From Streptomyces sp. NBC_00443 (GTDB taxonomy: Bacteria; Actinomycetota; Actinomycetes; Streptomycetales; Streptomycetaceae): DNA of 64,000 bases. Of the stretch, positions 40,400-48,931 are shown piece after piece. A model generated the notes under the pieces. That model was not told where the DNA came from and searched no databases. It was given only the letters and a program-made list of their open reading frames with translations. The DNA is taken from NCBI RefSeq assembly GCF_036014175.1, contig NZ_CP107917.1, positions 744,001 through 808,000 on the forward strand, read 5' to 3'. The position numbers and the translations under genes are program-made. The first letter of the stretch is position 1. Every line of letters begins with the position of its first letter.

Positions 40400-42130
40400 G
40401 TGAAATCTCGAGTCGTAGGCGGTGGCCCGGAGACATCCACCGGCAGCTTGCTCCCGGCGCAGCCGAGCGCCCAGCTCCAGCCGGCGGAGGCGGGGAACGC
40501 CCTGGCCCACCTCTTCGCGCAACACATCAATGGGTGCACGGATGAGTACCGAGATTGCCAGAACACCGCTCAGCAGCGGCTGGACGCATTCGGATCCCCC
40601 AGCTCCAGCACCACGCTGCATGTAAAGGGAGCCCTCAATCTGGCGCCGCGCGGGTTCCTTCCGCCCGACGAGGAGGGCTACACCAGGTTGAGGCGACTCG
40701 ACGACAGCCTGCGCGTGATCGAAGCAGCCTTCCCCCAAGTCAGCACTGATATCGAGGTCTGCCGACTGACTTGCACGATGCTGGAAGGAGCCTGGAGGAA
40801 CCGGGCACTCACCCCGGCGCGCCAAGAGGAACAGGAAACCGTCTGCGCCTGCGCTCTGTGCCGTCGGCTGCCCGCGCCCCCCGCCCGCACGCTGGCGGAC
40901 TACGCTTGGCGGCAGAGTGCCGGTCGTCCCCTCACCGTCAAGACCTGGCCTTACCACCGGGAACTCGACAGCGTCCTGACCGGTGGATGGGTCCTGGCCC
41001 GGCAGATGAACGACCTTGAGCGAGACCTTGGCTACCGCCACCGCTTCGAGGACGACATCCTGCTCTTCCATGAATACAAACGCGTGATCGACACGATAGA
41101 CACCACGCACCTCACCCAACTCATCGAAGGCCGCCTGGCCGAGAGTTTCAGCACCAACACCGCGCGGGCCCTGGTCTGCGGACTCTACGCAGCCCATAAG
41201 AGATCCGTGGACGAGTCCTGGCTCCAACAGCACCACGCGGGCAGCGTCGTACTCCCCCAGACCAACCCGCTCAGCCAGAGCACCTACTCACTCCTGCAGA
41301 TGATGGACTGCCTGTTCTGGCACGTCTCACCCGACACCGAACTCTGGCAGGAAGAACACCTCGCCTCCCTGCTGCTGTGCCGCGTCATCGACGACATGGT
41401 CGACGTACGAGCCGACGCCCTCACCGGCGAGATCAGCAACTTCTGGCTCGCCGACATGCCCACCCACACCAAGGCCCTCTACGCTGCCTGCGCCATCGCC
41501 AGCGTCAAGTACGGCTGCATGCCCGAAGCGCATCCCCCGATGTGGAACACCTGGCTGATGCCCAGCACCATCGTCTGGTTGGGGCTCACGGGCCGCCACG
41601 CCTTGTGGTTCGACGGCATCACCCAGGGCCTCCCCCCGGCCCAGGACTGCCCGCTGTGCGACCTTCAGCCCAACGCATGCACCGGCATCCTCACCCACGG
41701 CACCACCCTCACCATCGCACCGCGGCCCACCGCACCGGCTCTGAGCGCCCGGACCGCCGAGCTGTCCGCACGCTGCCGAGCCCAATACCCCGAGACATGG
41801 GCCCTCTTCGACGCCGAGCTCCATGCCTTCGAAGCACTGCACGGCCCCTGGCACGGCAACACCGACAGCGCATGGGAGGTCCTGCGCCGCACGTACATCG
41901 CCGCCGTGGAGGCATCCAGCGCCGCACCGTCCACGGCCCGCGCTCGTGAGGTCCAACAAGACTCCGGCGCAGTCGGATCGGAGTTCTTCTACACCCTGCA
42001 GGACCCTCAGACCGGGAGGGAGGACACCGCACTGCTCGCCTACATGTTCGGCTGCGCCCACCCGCATTTCCTCTGGAACGCCACGGGATACCGTCCCACG
42101 GACCTCGCAGGTGACTGGCTCGACGGCTGA
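40400..42130 (+). CDS. Unrecognised large protein with DDxxD motif and cysteine clusters
   Basis: Protein of 576 residues that I cannot assign to a family. It is mainly helical. Notable elements are CACALCRR (C-x-C-x2-C, about residue 153), ARQMNDLERDLGYRHRFEDD (about 204-223), LLLCRVIDDMVDVRADALTG with D331-D-x-x-D335, and CPLCDL near residue 419. The DDxxD motif and the NDxxxD segment recall isoprenoid-synthase metal sites, but their order is opposite to class I terpene synthases, so no activity is assigned. Codon use has more A/T at third positions than neighbours. GTG at 40400 has GGGAG 6 bp upstream. It follows a recombinase scar and converges on a conservon P450, which could oxidise its product. 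Confidence 0.85.
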   Translation: MKSRVVGGGPETSTGSLLPAQPSAQLQPAEAGNALAHLFAQHINGCTDEYRDCQNTAQQRLDAFGSPSSSTTLHVKGALNLAPRGFLPPDEEGYTRLRRLDDSLRVIEAAFPQVSTDIEVCRLTCTMLEGAWRNRALTPARQEEQETVCACALCRRLPAPPARTLADYAWRQSAGRPLTVKTWPYHRELDSVLTGGWVLARQMNDLERDLGYRHRFEDDILLFHEYKRVIDTIDTTHLTQLIEGRLAESFSTNTARALVCGLYAAHKRSVDESWLQQHHAGSVVLPQTNPLSQSTYSLLQMMDCLFWHVSPDTELWQEEHLASLLLCRVIDDMVDVRADALTGEISNFWLADMPTHTKALYAACAIASVKYGCMPEAHPPMWNTWLMPSTIVWLGLTGRHALWFDGITQGLPPAQDCPLCDLQPNACTGILTHGTTLTIAPRPTAPALSARTAELSARCRAQYPETWALFDAELHAFEALHGPWHGNTDSAWEVLRRTYIAAVEASSAAPSTARAREVQQDSGAVGSEFFYTLQDPQTGREDTALLAYMFGCAHPHFLWNATGYRPTDLAGDWLDG

Positions 42131-42159
42131 CGCCTCAATCCTGTTCCAGAAACCCAGAT

Positions 42160-42189
42160 GACGCCGCTGCCCGGCCGGGCAGCGGCGTC
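42160..42189. terminator. Perfect 30-bp palindrome, convergent terminator
   Basis: GACGCCGCTGCCCGG at 42160-42174 is immediately followed by its exact complement, leaving no loop in duplex form; as RNA it would make a very stable hairpin between the orphan gene and the P450 stop codons. Confidence 0.88.
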
Positions 42190-42196
42190 CTGTGGC

Positions 42197-43441
42197 CTAT
42201 ACCTCGAACTCGACCGGCAGGCTGTCCAGCAGGGACATCCAGGTGGACGCGGTCGAGGTGAGCTCCTCCGGCGGCACGGCCAGGCGCAGGCCCGGCAGAC
42301 GATGCAGAAGGACGTCCACCGCGATCTCGATGATGGACATCCCGATGTTCTGCCCGGGGCACTCGTGCGGGCCCGCGCCGAACGCCAGGTGCGCCTGGTT
42401 GCCCTGCACCGAGACAGCGGGGTCGGGCCGGACCTCGGGGTCAAGGTTGCCCGGGGCGAGACCGAGAACGAGCAGATCGCCCTCCTCGATGCGGTGCCCG
42501 CCCAGTTCGACATCGCTGGCGGCGAAGCGCCCCGGCAGGACGGCCAGCGGCGGAGAGTTCCACATGGCCTCCTCGACCAGCGCCGAGATGTTCAGCTCAC
42601 CGCTGACCAGCCCGGCGAGCCGGGAGGCGTCGGTCAGGACCAGCTCCAGCACCCGCGCCAGCAGGTTGGTCGTGACGTGCGCGGCGATCAGCACCGCGCG
42701 CAGGTGGGCCACGACCTCGTCATGGTCGAGCGCCGCGTGATGCTCCAGCAGGCCGGTGGCGAGGTCGGAGCCAGGTTCGGACCGCCTGCGCTCGGCGAGT
42801 TCACCGAAGATCTCCCTGATCACGCCGTCGTGCGTGACGGCGTCCTCGCCGCCCTTCATCACCTGGGCGCAGGACTCGACCAGGCGACGCCCCTCCGCCT
42901 CGGCAAGCCCCAGAATGCGGGCAGTCACGAGCATCGGCAGGTAGTCGGCGTAGTCCGCCACCAGATCGGCGCGGCCGGAGTCCGCGAACGCGTCGATCTG
43001 CTTGTTGGCGAAGTACGTGGCGTGGCGCCGGACACCGCGGTCGGCGGCCGACTGCAGCCCGTCGCTGACGGCACCGCGCAGTCGGCGGTGAGCCTCGCCG
43101 TCCTGCGACACACAGTCGGGGCGCCAGGCGAGCATCGGAACCAGCGGAGAGTTGTCCGCGACCCGGCCCTCCCGCCAGTCCCGCCAGATCCGCGCGTCCC
43201 GGGGGAACTGGAGGGGATTGTCGAGCACTCGCCGGCTGTCCCGGTAGCCCAGCACCAGCCAGGCGGGGATGTCGCCCTCCAGCAGCACCGGCGCGACGGA
43301 GCCGTGCTCCTTGCGCAGCCGCTCGTAGATACCGGCCGGGTCGGTCGCCGCCTCCGGGCCGAACAGCCTGGTGAGGTCGGTCCCATGGCCGAAGGGGCAA
43401 CCGCGGGGCGTATCGGGATCGTTTAAGGGCTGCGCGTTCAT
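42197..43441 (-). CDS. cvnE: Conservon cytochrome P450, CYP157-like, lacking the ExxR arginine
   Basis: Protein of 414 residues. The haem loop FGAGPHECPGQNIG with its cysteine is intact, and the I-helix is IAAHVTTN in place of AGxxTT. The K-helix motif that should be ExxR is EEAMW, with Trp in the Arg position. CYP157 proteins of Streptomyces are known for such ExxW changes (EQSLW in CYP157C1), so the assignment to that group is strong. The start overlaps the GTPase stop by 4 bp. It is the fifth gene of a conservon (like rarE in S. griseus). Function of these P450s is not established; some are paired with CYP154 genes, which is not the case here. Confidence 0.88.
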   Translation of the reverse strand: MNAQPLNDPDTPRGCPFGHGTDLTRLFGPEAATDPAGIYERLRKEHGSVAPVLLEGDIPAWLVLGYRDSRRVLDNPLQFPRDARIWRDWREGRVADNSPLVPMLAWRPDCVSQDGEAHRRLRGAVSDGLQSAADRGVRRHATYFANKQIDAFADSGRADLVADYADYLPMLVTARILGLAEAEGRRLVESCAQVMKGGEDAVTHDGVIREIFGELAERRRSEPGSDLATGLLEHHAALDHDEVVAHLRAVLIAAHVTTNLLARVLELVLTDASRLAGLVSGELNISALVEEAMWNSPPLAVLPGRFAASDVELGGHRIEEGDLLVLGLAPGNLDPEVRPDPAVSVQGNQAHLAFGAGPHECPGQNIGMSIIEIAVDVLLHRLPGLRLAVPPEELTSTASTWMSLLDSLPVEFEV

Positions 43442-44043
43442 CGGGACTCCAGGGCGACGGCGGAGCGTTCCTTCAAGTGACGTATCAGGGCGACGAGGAC
43501 GTCACGGCTGGAGGCCCGGTCGCGGGCGTCGCAGGCCACCACCGGGGTGTGCGGGGAGATGTCGAGGGCGTCCCTGATCTCCTCGACCGGATAGTCCTTG
43601 GAGTCGGGGAAGACGTTCAGCGCGACGACGAACGGCACGTTCTGCCGCTCCATCTCCTCGATCGCCCGGAAGCTGGAGGCGAGCCGGCGCGTGTCGACCA
43701 GAACGACCGCGCCGAGCGCGCCCTTGAACAGGCCGTTCCACAGGAACCAGAAGCGCTCCTGGCCGGGCGTGCCGAACAGGTACAGCGTCAGGCTCTCGTT
43801 GAGGCCGATCTTGCCGAAGTCCAGGCTGACGGTGGTCTCCGTCTTGTCGGCGACACCGATGAGGTGGTCGACGTCGGCACTTGCCTGGGTGAGCGTCTCC
43901 TCGGTGGTGAGCGGCTTGATGTCGCTGACCGACCGGACCATGGTGGTCTTCCCGGTGCCGAAGCCGCCGGCGATCATCACCTTGACCGAGCGGGTGCCCC
44001 CGGCACCGGGCCCGCCCGGCTGGTCAAAGCCTTTCAAGTCCAC
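43438..44043 (-). CDS. cvnD: Conservon GTP/ATP-binding protein (CvnD)
   Basis: Protein of 201 residues with the MglA/Ras-like small GTPase plan: P-loop GGFGTGKTTMV near residue 29 and FGTPGQERFWFLW as switch II. ALNVFPDSKDYP stands where the G4 specificity motif NKxD would be, and it is altered. It belongs to the DUF/ATP-binding CvnD group (COG2229). GTG at 44043 has GAGGAGG 6 bp upstream and lies 20 bp inside the CvnC gene. It is thought to act downstream of the CvnA-B-C complex at the membrane as a G-protein-like switch. Confidence 0.9.
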   Translation of the reverse strand: MDLKGFDQPGGPGAGGTRSVKVMIAGGFGTGKTTMVRSVSDIKPLTTEETLTQASADVDHLIGVADKTETTVSLDFGKIGLNESLTLYLFGTPGQERFWFLWNGLFKGALGAVVLVDTRRLASSFRAIEEMERQNVPFVVALNVFPDSKDYPVEEIRDALDISPHTPVVACDARDRASSRDVLVALIRHLKERSAVALESR

Positions 44044-44395
44044 TGAGTACCTCCTCAAGGAGCGCGAGGTCGGGCCCGCGGCCGGCGTGGTGTGCCGATA
44101 TGGGGTCACGGGCTTCGACGTGGCCTGCCTCCAGCAGATCCGTCAGCAGCACCGCGAGAATGTTGAAGGGCAATCCGAGATGGGCGCCGAGTTCGGCCAC
44201 CGACAGCGGATCGCGGCAGCGCCGGAGGATCTCCTCGTGCTCGTGCTGCAACCCCGCTGCGGGGGCGGTGCGGGAGACGATGAGGGTCGCTACGTCGAGG
44301 CTCGACGCCGAACCGCCCGGTCCGCTACGGCCCCGGGTGAGGACGTAGTAGCGCTCGAGACCGGACGGGTTCGTGGGCCGGCGGGGAGCACTCAT
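44024..44395 (-). CDS. cvnC: DUF742 protein (CvnC)
   Basis: Protein of 123 residues with the DUF742 marks LERYYVLTRGRSGP, HEEILRRCRDPLSVAELGA and LGLPFNILAVLLTDLLEAGHV, which resembles a winged helix. It is the standard third member of conservons. ATG overlaps the CvnB stop by 4 bp and the 3' end overlaps CvnD, so the operon is tightly coupled. It probably links the roadblock protein to the GTPase. It may bind DNA but acts in a membrane-near complex in the S. coelicolor model. Confidence 0.9.
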   Translation of the reverse strand: MSAPRRPTNPSGLERYYVLTRGRSGPGGSASSLDVATLIVSRTAPAAGLQHEHEEILRRCRDPLSVAELGAHLGLPFNILAVLLTDLLEAGHVEARDPISAHHAGRGPDLALLEEVLSGLERL

Positions 44396-44802
44396 CCAGA
44401 GTGCTCCTCCTGGCGCGGGGTGGTGCCGAGCAGTTCGCCCATCCTGCGCGCCAGGTCCCTCATCTGATGGCCGAGCAGGCCCTGGTCGAGGCCTTCCCGG
44501 GCGAGGACGCCGAGATAGGTCTCCACCCCGGCCCGTACGACGAAGAGGTGGCCGCCGTCGACCTCGATCATCGCCAGCCTGAGCTGCCCCGCGTACTTGG
44601 GGAACTGCTCGGCGACCGGCTGGGCCAGTGCCTGCAGCCCGGCCACGACGGCCGCGAAGCGGTCCACGTCGTCGGGGTCCTCGGCGCCGTAGGAGGTGAT
44701 GGCCTTGCCGTCGCTGGAGGCCACCAGGGCGAAGTTGATCTCCTGGATGCTCTCCACCAGGTCGCGGAGGGCCCAGCTCACGTCGGTTCCCTGTTGCGTC
44801 AT
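44392..44802 (-). CDS. cvnB: Roadblock/LC7-domain protein (CvnB)
   Basis: Protein of 136 residues with one roadblock/LC7 domain: IQEINFALVASSDGKAITSYG, FAAVVAGLQALAQPVAEQF and MIEVDGGHLFVVRAG. Such domains dimerise and act as regulators or GTPase-activating partners of small GTPases. It lies 5 bp after CvnA and overlaps CvnC. Second gene of the conservon. Confidence 0.92.
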   Translation of the reverse strand: MTQQGTDVSWALRDLVESIQEINFALVASSDGKAITSYGAEDPDDVDRFAAVVAGLQALAQPVAEQFPKYAGQLRLAMIEVDGGHLFVVRAGVETYLGVLAREGLDQGLLGHQMRDLARRMGELLGTTPRQEEHSG

Positions 44803-44807
44803 GGGGA

Positions 44808-46535
44808 CTAGTCGCTTCCTTCAGTGCTGTGCGGCTCGGTGGACTCGCGGCCGTCGGCCGGCCCGCCTTCCTCGCCGGGCTCGCGGCCCGCGGTGGCGAA
44901 GGCGGCCAGGCCTGCGAAGGACGCGTCGGGCGGCACGGCGACGACGGAGGTCGTGTCGTCGTCCCGCTCCGGACGTCCGGCCGGCTCGTGGCGGGCCTCC
45001 TCGTTCCGCTTGCTGCGTCGGCGGGGCAGACCGCCGGGCGTGGTGTCCACGGCGTCGCCGAAGTCGGCCGGGGCCGTTTCGACGACCGCCGGCTCGCGGG
45101 CCGGTGCAAAGGCACCGGCCGGTGCCGTCGGGGCGGCCGCCGCCGGGGGGGCGGAGGCAGCCGCGGGCAGCGGGCTGAAGTACTTGTGCGGGACCACGAC
45201 CACCACCGAGGTGCCCAGCCACGGCGAGTCCGCGAAGGTGACGCGGATGCCGTACCGGCGGGCGAGGATGCCGACGACGCGCAGACCGATGTTCGCGTCC
45301 TCCGAGATGCCGCCGAGGCCCGCGCCCTGCGCGGTGCCCGCGAGAGCGTGCTCGGCCTCGCGCTTCTTCTCCTCGCTCAGCCCCTTTCCGGAGTCCTGGA
45401 TCTCGATGCCGACGCCGTTCGGGACCTCCTTGCCAGAGACGACGACCGGCTCGGTGGGCGGCGAGTAGCGGGCGGCGTTGTCCAGGAGGTGGGCGAAGAT
45501 CAGCGTGAGGTGGTCCACCATGCCGCCGTCGACGCCGAGTTCGGGCAGGTGGCGTACGTCGATCCGGTGGAAGTCCTTGATCCGGCCGATGCCGCCGCGG
45601 ACCACGCTGAGCAGGCGCTGCGGCTCCTGCCACTGCCTGCCGGGCCGGTCGGAGCCGCCGAGGACGGTGACGCTGGCGGCGAGACAGTCGGCGGGGCCGA
45701 TCGCCTGGTCGAGCTCCATCAGGCCCCGGGCGACGGCGGGCAGCCGGCCGTGCTCGCCCTGGAGGTCGTGCAGACGGCCGCGGAGCTTGCTGGTCAGGAC
45801 GTGGATGCGGCTGCCGATGCCGACCACGGCGTGCTCGGCGGCGGTCGAGCGGTTGAACTCCTCCTCGACGCCGACCAGCGACGTGCGCAGGACCTTGCGC
45901 AGGTTTGTCTGCAGCTCGGCGCTGACCTTCGCGCACTGGTTGACGCTCGGCAGGACGTCGTCAATGGACTCGCCCTCGCGCAGTTGGCGCAGCGCCTCGG
46001 GCAGCTGCTCGTCGGCGAGCCGGACGACTGCGGCGAGCTGGTGGGCCAGTTGCTCCTGCCAGACCTCGGCCTGGTCGGTGAGCTGGGCCTCGTAGGACTT
46101 GGCCTGGGCGGCGATCCGCTCCTCGTAGGAGGTGCTCTCCTGGGCCAGGCGCTCCTCGTAGGAGCGGGCCTGCTCGGCCAGTTGCGCCTCATAGGCGCCG
46201 GACTGCTCGACGAGCCGGTTCTCCAGGGCGCCGCGCTCGGCGCTGTACTTCCGCTCCAGGCCGGCGACGTGCTGCTGCCACTGCTGTGAGTGCTCGGCCT
46301 GCGAGGTGCGGAAGTCGCCCTCGGACCGGCGCAGTTGCGACCGGGTGCGGAGCAGGAGTCGTACACACACGGCGCTGGCGGTGGTCGCGGCGACACCGGC
46401 GATGCCGGCGGTTATTCGCTCCGAGCTCATGAACGTGGCGGCAACGGTCCCACCTCCTAAAGCCAGTGGCATCAGCCACCAGCTGTACCAGGCGACAGGG
46501 GGCCGCGCCGCCGGGGGCGGAGTGGCGAGTTCCAT
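44808..46535 (-). CDS. cvnA: Conservon sensor histidine-kinase-like protein (CvnA)
   Basis: Protein of 575 residues. Two N-terminal hydrophobic segments (YSWWLMPLALGGGTVAA and IAGVAATTASAVCVRLLL) anchor it in the membrane. A long coiled coil of about 12-residue repeats built on YEAQLAEQ / YEERLAQE / YEERIAAQ follows (about residues 110-165), then a kinase-type dimerisation region and HATPase domain (HLLDNAARYSPPTEPV, QDSGKGLSEE, GLRVVGILARRYGIRVT) and a disordered tail of about 140 residues rich in Ala/Pro. The phosphoacceptor His is not obvious, as in other CvnA proteins. The ATG at 46535 is preferred because AAGGA is 5 bp away. It starts the conservon operon. Confidence 0.92.
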   Translation of the reverse strand: MELATPPPAARPPVAWYSWWLMPLALGGGTVAATFMSSERITAGIAGVAATTASAVCVRLLLRTRSQLRRSEGDFRTSQAEHSQQWQQHVAGLERKYSAERGALENRLVEQSGAYEAQLAEQARSYEERLAQESTSYEERIAAQAKSYEAQLTDQAEVWQEQLAHQLAAVVRLADEQLPEALRQLREGESIDDVLPSVNQCAKVSAELQTNLRKVLRTSLVGVEEEFNRSTAAEHAVVGIGSRIHVLTSKLRGRLHDLQGEHGRLPAVARGLMELDQAIGPADCLAASVTVLGGSDRPGRQWQEPQRLLSVVRGGIGRIKDFHRIDVRHLPELGVDGGMVDHLTLIFAHLLDNAARYSPPTEPVVVSGKEVPNGVGIEIQDSGKGLSEEKKREAEHALAGTAQGAGLGGISEDANIGLRVVGILARRYGIRVTFADSPWLGTSVVVVVPHKYFSPLPAAASAPPAAAAPTAPAGAFAPAREPAVVETAPADFGDAVDTTPGGLPRRRSKRNEEARHEPAGRPERDDDTTSVVAVPPDASFAGLAAFATAGREPGEEGGPADGRESTEPHSTEGSD

Positions 46536-46811
46536 CTGCATCCTTCGAGGCGACGATCAAACAAGGGGGGGTGTGCTGGGCGATCGCACTCATGAGTACG
46601 CACCACAAGCTGACCGATCGCGACCGGGTCAACTCGCAGTGCCGAACGGGAGCTTATCGGGTTTGAACACGAAAGGATCAACCACGAAGGTTGGCGGACG
46701 TGAGTATTCCGTCACTGTCAGCCAGGCGAACGAACGTCGACAAATGCCTTTACTGATCAGCACAGTTGACCAAACCGGTCACCGCGCCGGGGCGGAGGGG
46801 TTGCGGGGAGG

Positions 46812-47813
46812 CTATCGGGCGGCGGCCGTTTGGAACGTACGGCGATACGCCTGCGGGGACACCCCGATCGCGGCGTGCAGATGCTGACGCAGCGAGGCGC
46901 CCGTGGCGAAGCCGACCTGGCCGGCGATCCGGTCCACCGAGAGGTCGCTGGACTCCAGCAGATGCCGGGCGCGGGCGACGCGCTGCTGGATCAGCCAGCG
47001 GCCGGGGCTCATGCCGACCTCGTCGCTGAAGCGGCGGGCGAAGGTGCGCAGGCTCATGCGGGCATGGCCGGCGAGGTCGGCCAGGGTGAGGGGTTCGGCG
47101 AGGCGCTCCATGGCCCAGGACCGGGTGGCGGCGGTGCTCGCGGCTCCGCTCTCGGGGACGGGCTGCTCGATGTACTGGGCCTGGCCGCCGTCCCGGAAGG
47201 GGGGCACGACACAGCGCCGGGCGACCGCGTTGGCCAGGTCGCTGCCATGGTCGGTGCGGACGATGTGCAGGCAGACGTCGACGCCGGAGGCGGCGCCCGC
47301 CGAGGTGAGGATCCGGCCGTCGTGGACGAAGAGGACGTCCGGGTCGAGGTCGACGTGCGGGTAGCGGCGCCGGAACGGCTCGGTCACCTGCCAGTGCGTG
47401 GTGGCCCTGCGGCCGTCCAGGAGGCCCGCCGCGGCGAGGACGAAGGCGGCGGTGCAGATCGACACGATGCGTGCGTCCGGGCGGATCCGCGCGAGCGCGC
47501 CGGCGACCTCGGCGGGCAACTCCCGGGGGATGTACGGGACGGCCACGGAGGCGACCACCACGGTGTCGGCGGTGGCGAGGATCTCCGGGCCGTGCTGCAC
47601 GCCGATCGTGAAGTCGGCGTTGCTGTGCACCGGTCCGCCGTCGACGCTGCAGGTCAGCACCTCGTACCGGCCGTCTGCTGCGCCGAAGATCCGGCTGGGG
47701 ATGCCCAGCTCGAAGGGGTAGACGCCGTCCAGGGCCAGCACGACGACGCGCTCCACCCGACCGTCGCCGCGTCGCTCACCCGCACACTGCTCACCAAACT
47801 GCTCATCACGCAT
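46812..47813 (-). CDS. GlxA-type regulator (DJ-1/PfpI domain plus AraC helix-turn-helix)
   Basis: Protein of 333 residues. The N-terminal 190 residues form a DJ-1/PfpI-like domain (VERVVVLALDGVYPFELGIP, and SICTAAFVLAAAGLLDGRRATTHW with the cysteine elbow), the C-terminal 100 an AraC DNA-binding unit (LADLAGHARMSLRTFARRF, DRIAGQVGFATGASLRQHL). GlxA-family regulators sense unknown small molecules. The ATG lies inside one arm of a 10-bp inverted repeat (47812-47821), so it probably represses itself and the divergent reductase. Confidence 0.9.
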   Translation of the reverse strand: MRDEQFGEQCAGERRGDGRVERVVVLALDGVYPFELGIPSRIFGAADGRYEVLTCSVDGGPVHSNADFTIGVQHGPEILATADTVVVASVAVPYIPRELPAEVAGALARIRPDARIVSICTAAFVLAAAGLLDGRRATTHWQVTEPFRRRYPHVDLDPDVLFVHDGRILTSAGAASGVDVCLHIVRTDHGSDLANAVARRCVVPPFRDGGQAQYIEQPVPESGAASTAATRSWAMERLAEPLTLADLAGHARMSLRTFARRFSDEVGMSPGRWLIQQRVARARHLLESSDLSVDRIAGQVGFATGASLRQHLHAAIGVSPQAYRRTFQTAAAR

Positions 47814-47848
47814 GGCACGATCCTATCGAAGGTTGGCAATCGTGCCAT
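47812..47848. promoter_or_regulatory. Divergent operator overlapping the GlxA start codon
   Basis: ATGGCACGAT (47812-47821) and ATCGTGCCAT (47839-47848) are a perfect 10-bp inverted repeat with a 17-bp spacer. The left arm includes the first two bases of the start codon on the minus strand, and a possible -10 (TAGGAT) close by suggests a leaderless transcript. Confidence 0.6.
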
Positions 47849-47884
47849 TTCCCGGGGCGGCGGATCCCGGCAGGCTGGTTCACC

Positions 47885-48835
47885 ATGAGCAATGTGAACA
47901 CGATGCGAGCCATCAGCCAGGACGTTCTCGGCGGTCCCGAGGTCCTCAAGGAAGTGGAAGTTCAGCGCCCCACCCCGCGCCCCAACGAGGTACTGGTCCG
48001 GGTACGCGCGGCCGGCCTCAACCCGACCGACTGGAAGCACCGCGACAACGGCGGGTTCCTGGGCGAGCCGCCCTTCGTCCTGGGCTGGGACGTCTCGGGT
48101 GTGGTCGAGGCGGTCGGAATCGGCGTCGTCCGGTTCCGGCCCGGCGACGAGGTCTTCGGCATGCTGTCGTACCCGTTCGGCCATGGCTCGCACGCCGAGT
48201 ACGTCACCGCGCCGGCGCGCGTCTTCGCGCACAAGCCGACCTCGGTCGACCACATCCAGGCGGGCGCGCTGCCGCTGGTCTCCCTCACCGCCTGGCAGGC
48301 CCTGGTCGAGTACGCGGACGTGCAGCCGGGGCAGCGGGTACTGATCCACGCGGCTGCAGGCGGGGTAGGGCACGTGGCCGTGCAGATCGCCAAGGCGCGG
48401 GGCGCGCATGTGATCGGCACGGCGAGCGCGGGCAAGCACGAGTTCCTGCTGGGCCTGGGCGCGGACGAGGTGATCGACTACCGGGAGACCGACTTCGCCG
48501 AGGCCGTGAAGGACGTGGATGTCGTCCTGGACACCCTGGGCGGTGAGACGTCCGTGCGCTCGCTGGGCGTGCTGCGCCCCGGCGGCGTCGTGGTCTCGAT
48601 CCTTCCGGTCGGTTCGGACGACTTCTACGAGGAGGCCGAGCGGCTCGGCGTCCGGGCGCTGCGAATGCTCGTGGACTCCGACCGCACCGACCTGCGGGCG
48701 ATCGCGGACCTGGTCGACAAGGGCCAGTTGCGCGCGGAGATCGCCGGCACGTTCCCGCTGGCCGATGCCGCCGAGGCGCATGCGCTGGGCGACACCGGCC
48801 GGACCGCGGGGAAGCTGGTCCTGACGGTCGACTGA
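47885..48835 (+). CDS. NADP-dependent MDR-family oxidoreductase (quinone reductase-like)
   Basis: Protein of 316 residues without the zinc ligands of alcohol dehydrogenases. RPTPRPNEVLVRVRAAGLNPTDWK and PFVLGWDVSGVVEAVG form the catalytic part, and VLIHAAAGGVGHVAVQIAKA the AxxGxxG nucleotide loop that favours NADPH. This is the QOR/zeta-crystallin type, which reduces quinones or enones. It is divergent from the GlxA-type regulator and sits behind the 10-bp inverted repeat. Its exact substrate is unknown. Confidence 0.9.
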   Translation: MSNVNTMRAISQDVLGGPEVLKEVEVQRPTPRPNEVLVRVRAAGLNPTDWKHRDNGGFLGEPPFVLGWDVSGVVEAVGIGVVRFRPGDEVFGMLSYPFGHGSHAEYVTAPARVFAHKPTSVDHIQAGALPLVSLTAWQALVEYADVQPGQRVLIHAAAGGVGHVAVQIAKARGAHVIGTASAGKHEFLLGLGADEVIDYRETDFAEAVKDVDVVLDTLGGETSVRSLGVLRPGGVVVSILPVGSDDFYEEAERLGVRALRMLVDSDRTDLRAIADLVDKGQLRAEIAGTFPLADAAEAHALGDTGRTAGKLVLTVD

Positions 48836-48855
48836 GTCGGATCGGCCGCCCTCCC

Positions 48856-48926
48856 GACTCGGTCGACTCCCGGTCGATTGAGTCGGCTCCCGGTCGATTC
48901 GGTCGACTCCCGCTCGACTCGATCGG
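48856..48926. repeat. 20-bp degenerate tandem repeat, 3.5 copies
   Basis: Units such as GACTCGGTCGACTCCCGGTC at 48856, 48876 and 48896, then a partial copy at 48916, fill the gap between two convergent stops. They also contain GTCGAC palindromes. Confidence 0.85.
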
Positions 48927-48931
48927 ATAGG

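Noticed and set aside
40400..42130. Terpene synthase assignment for the orphan gene
   Set aside because: DDMVD fits DDxxD but the NSE triad does not follow it at the expected distance; the ND segment comes before it and lacks the Ser and Glu. Only a reminiscence, not a call.
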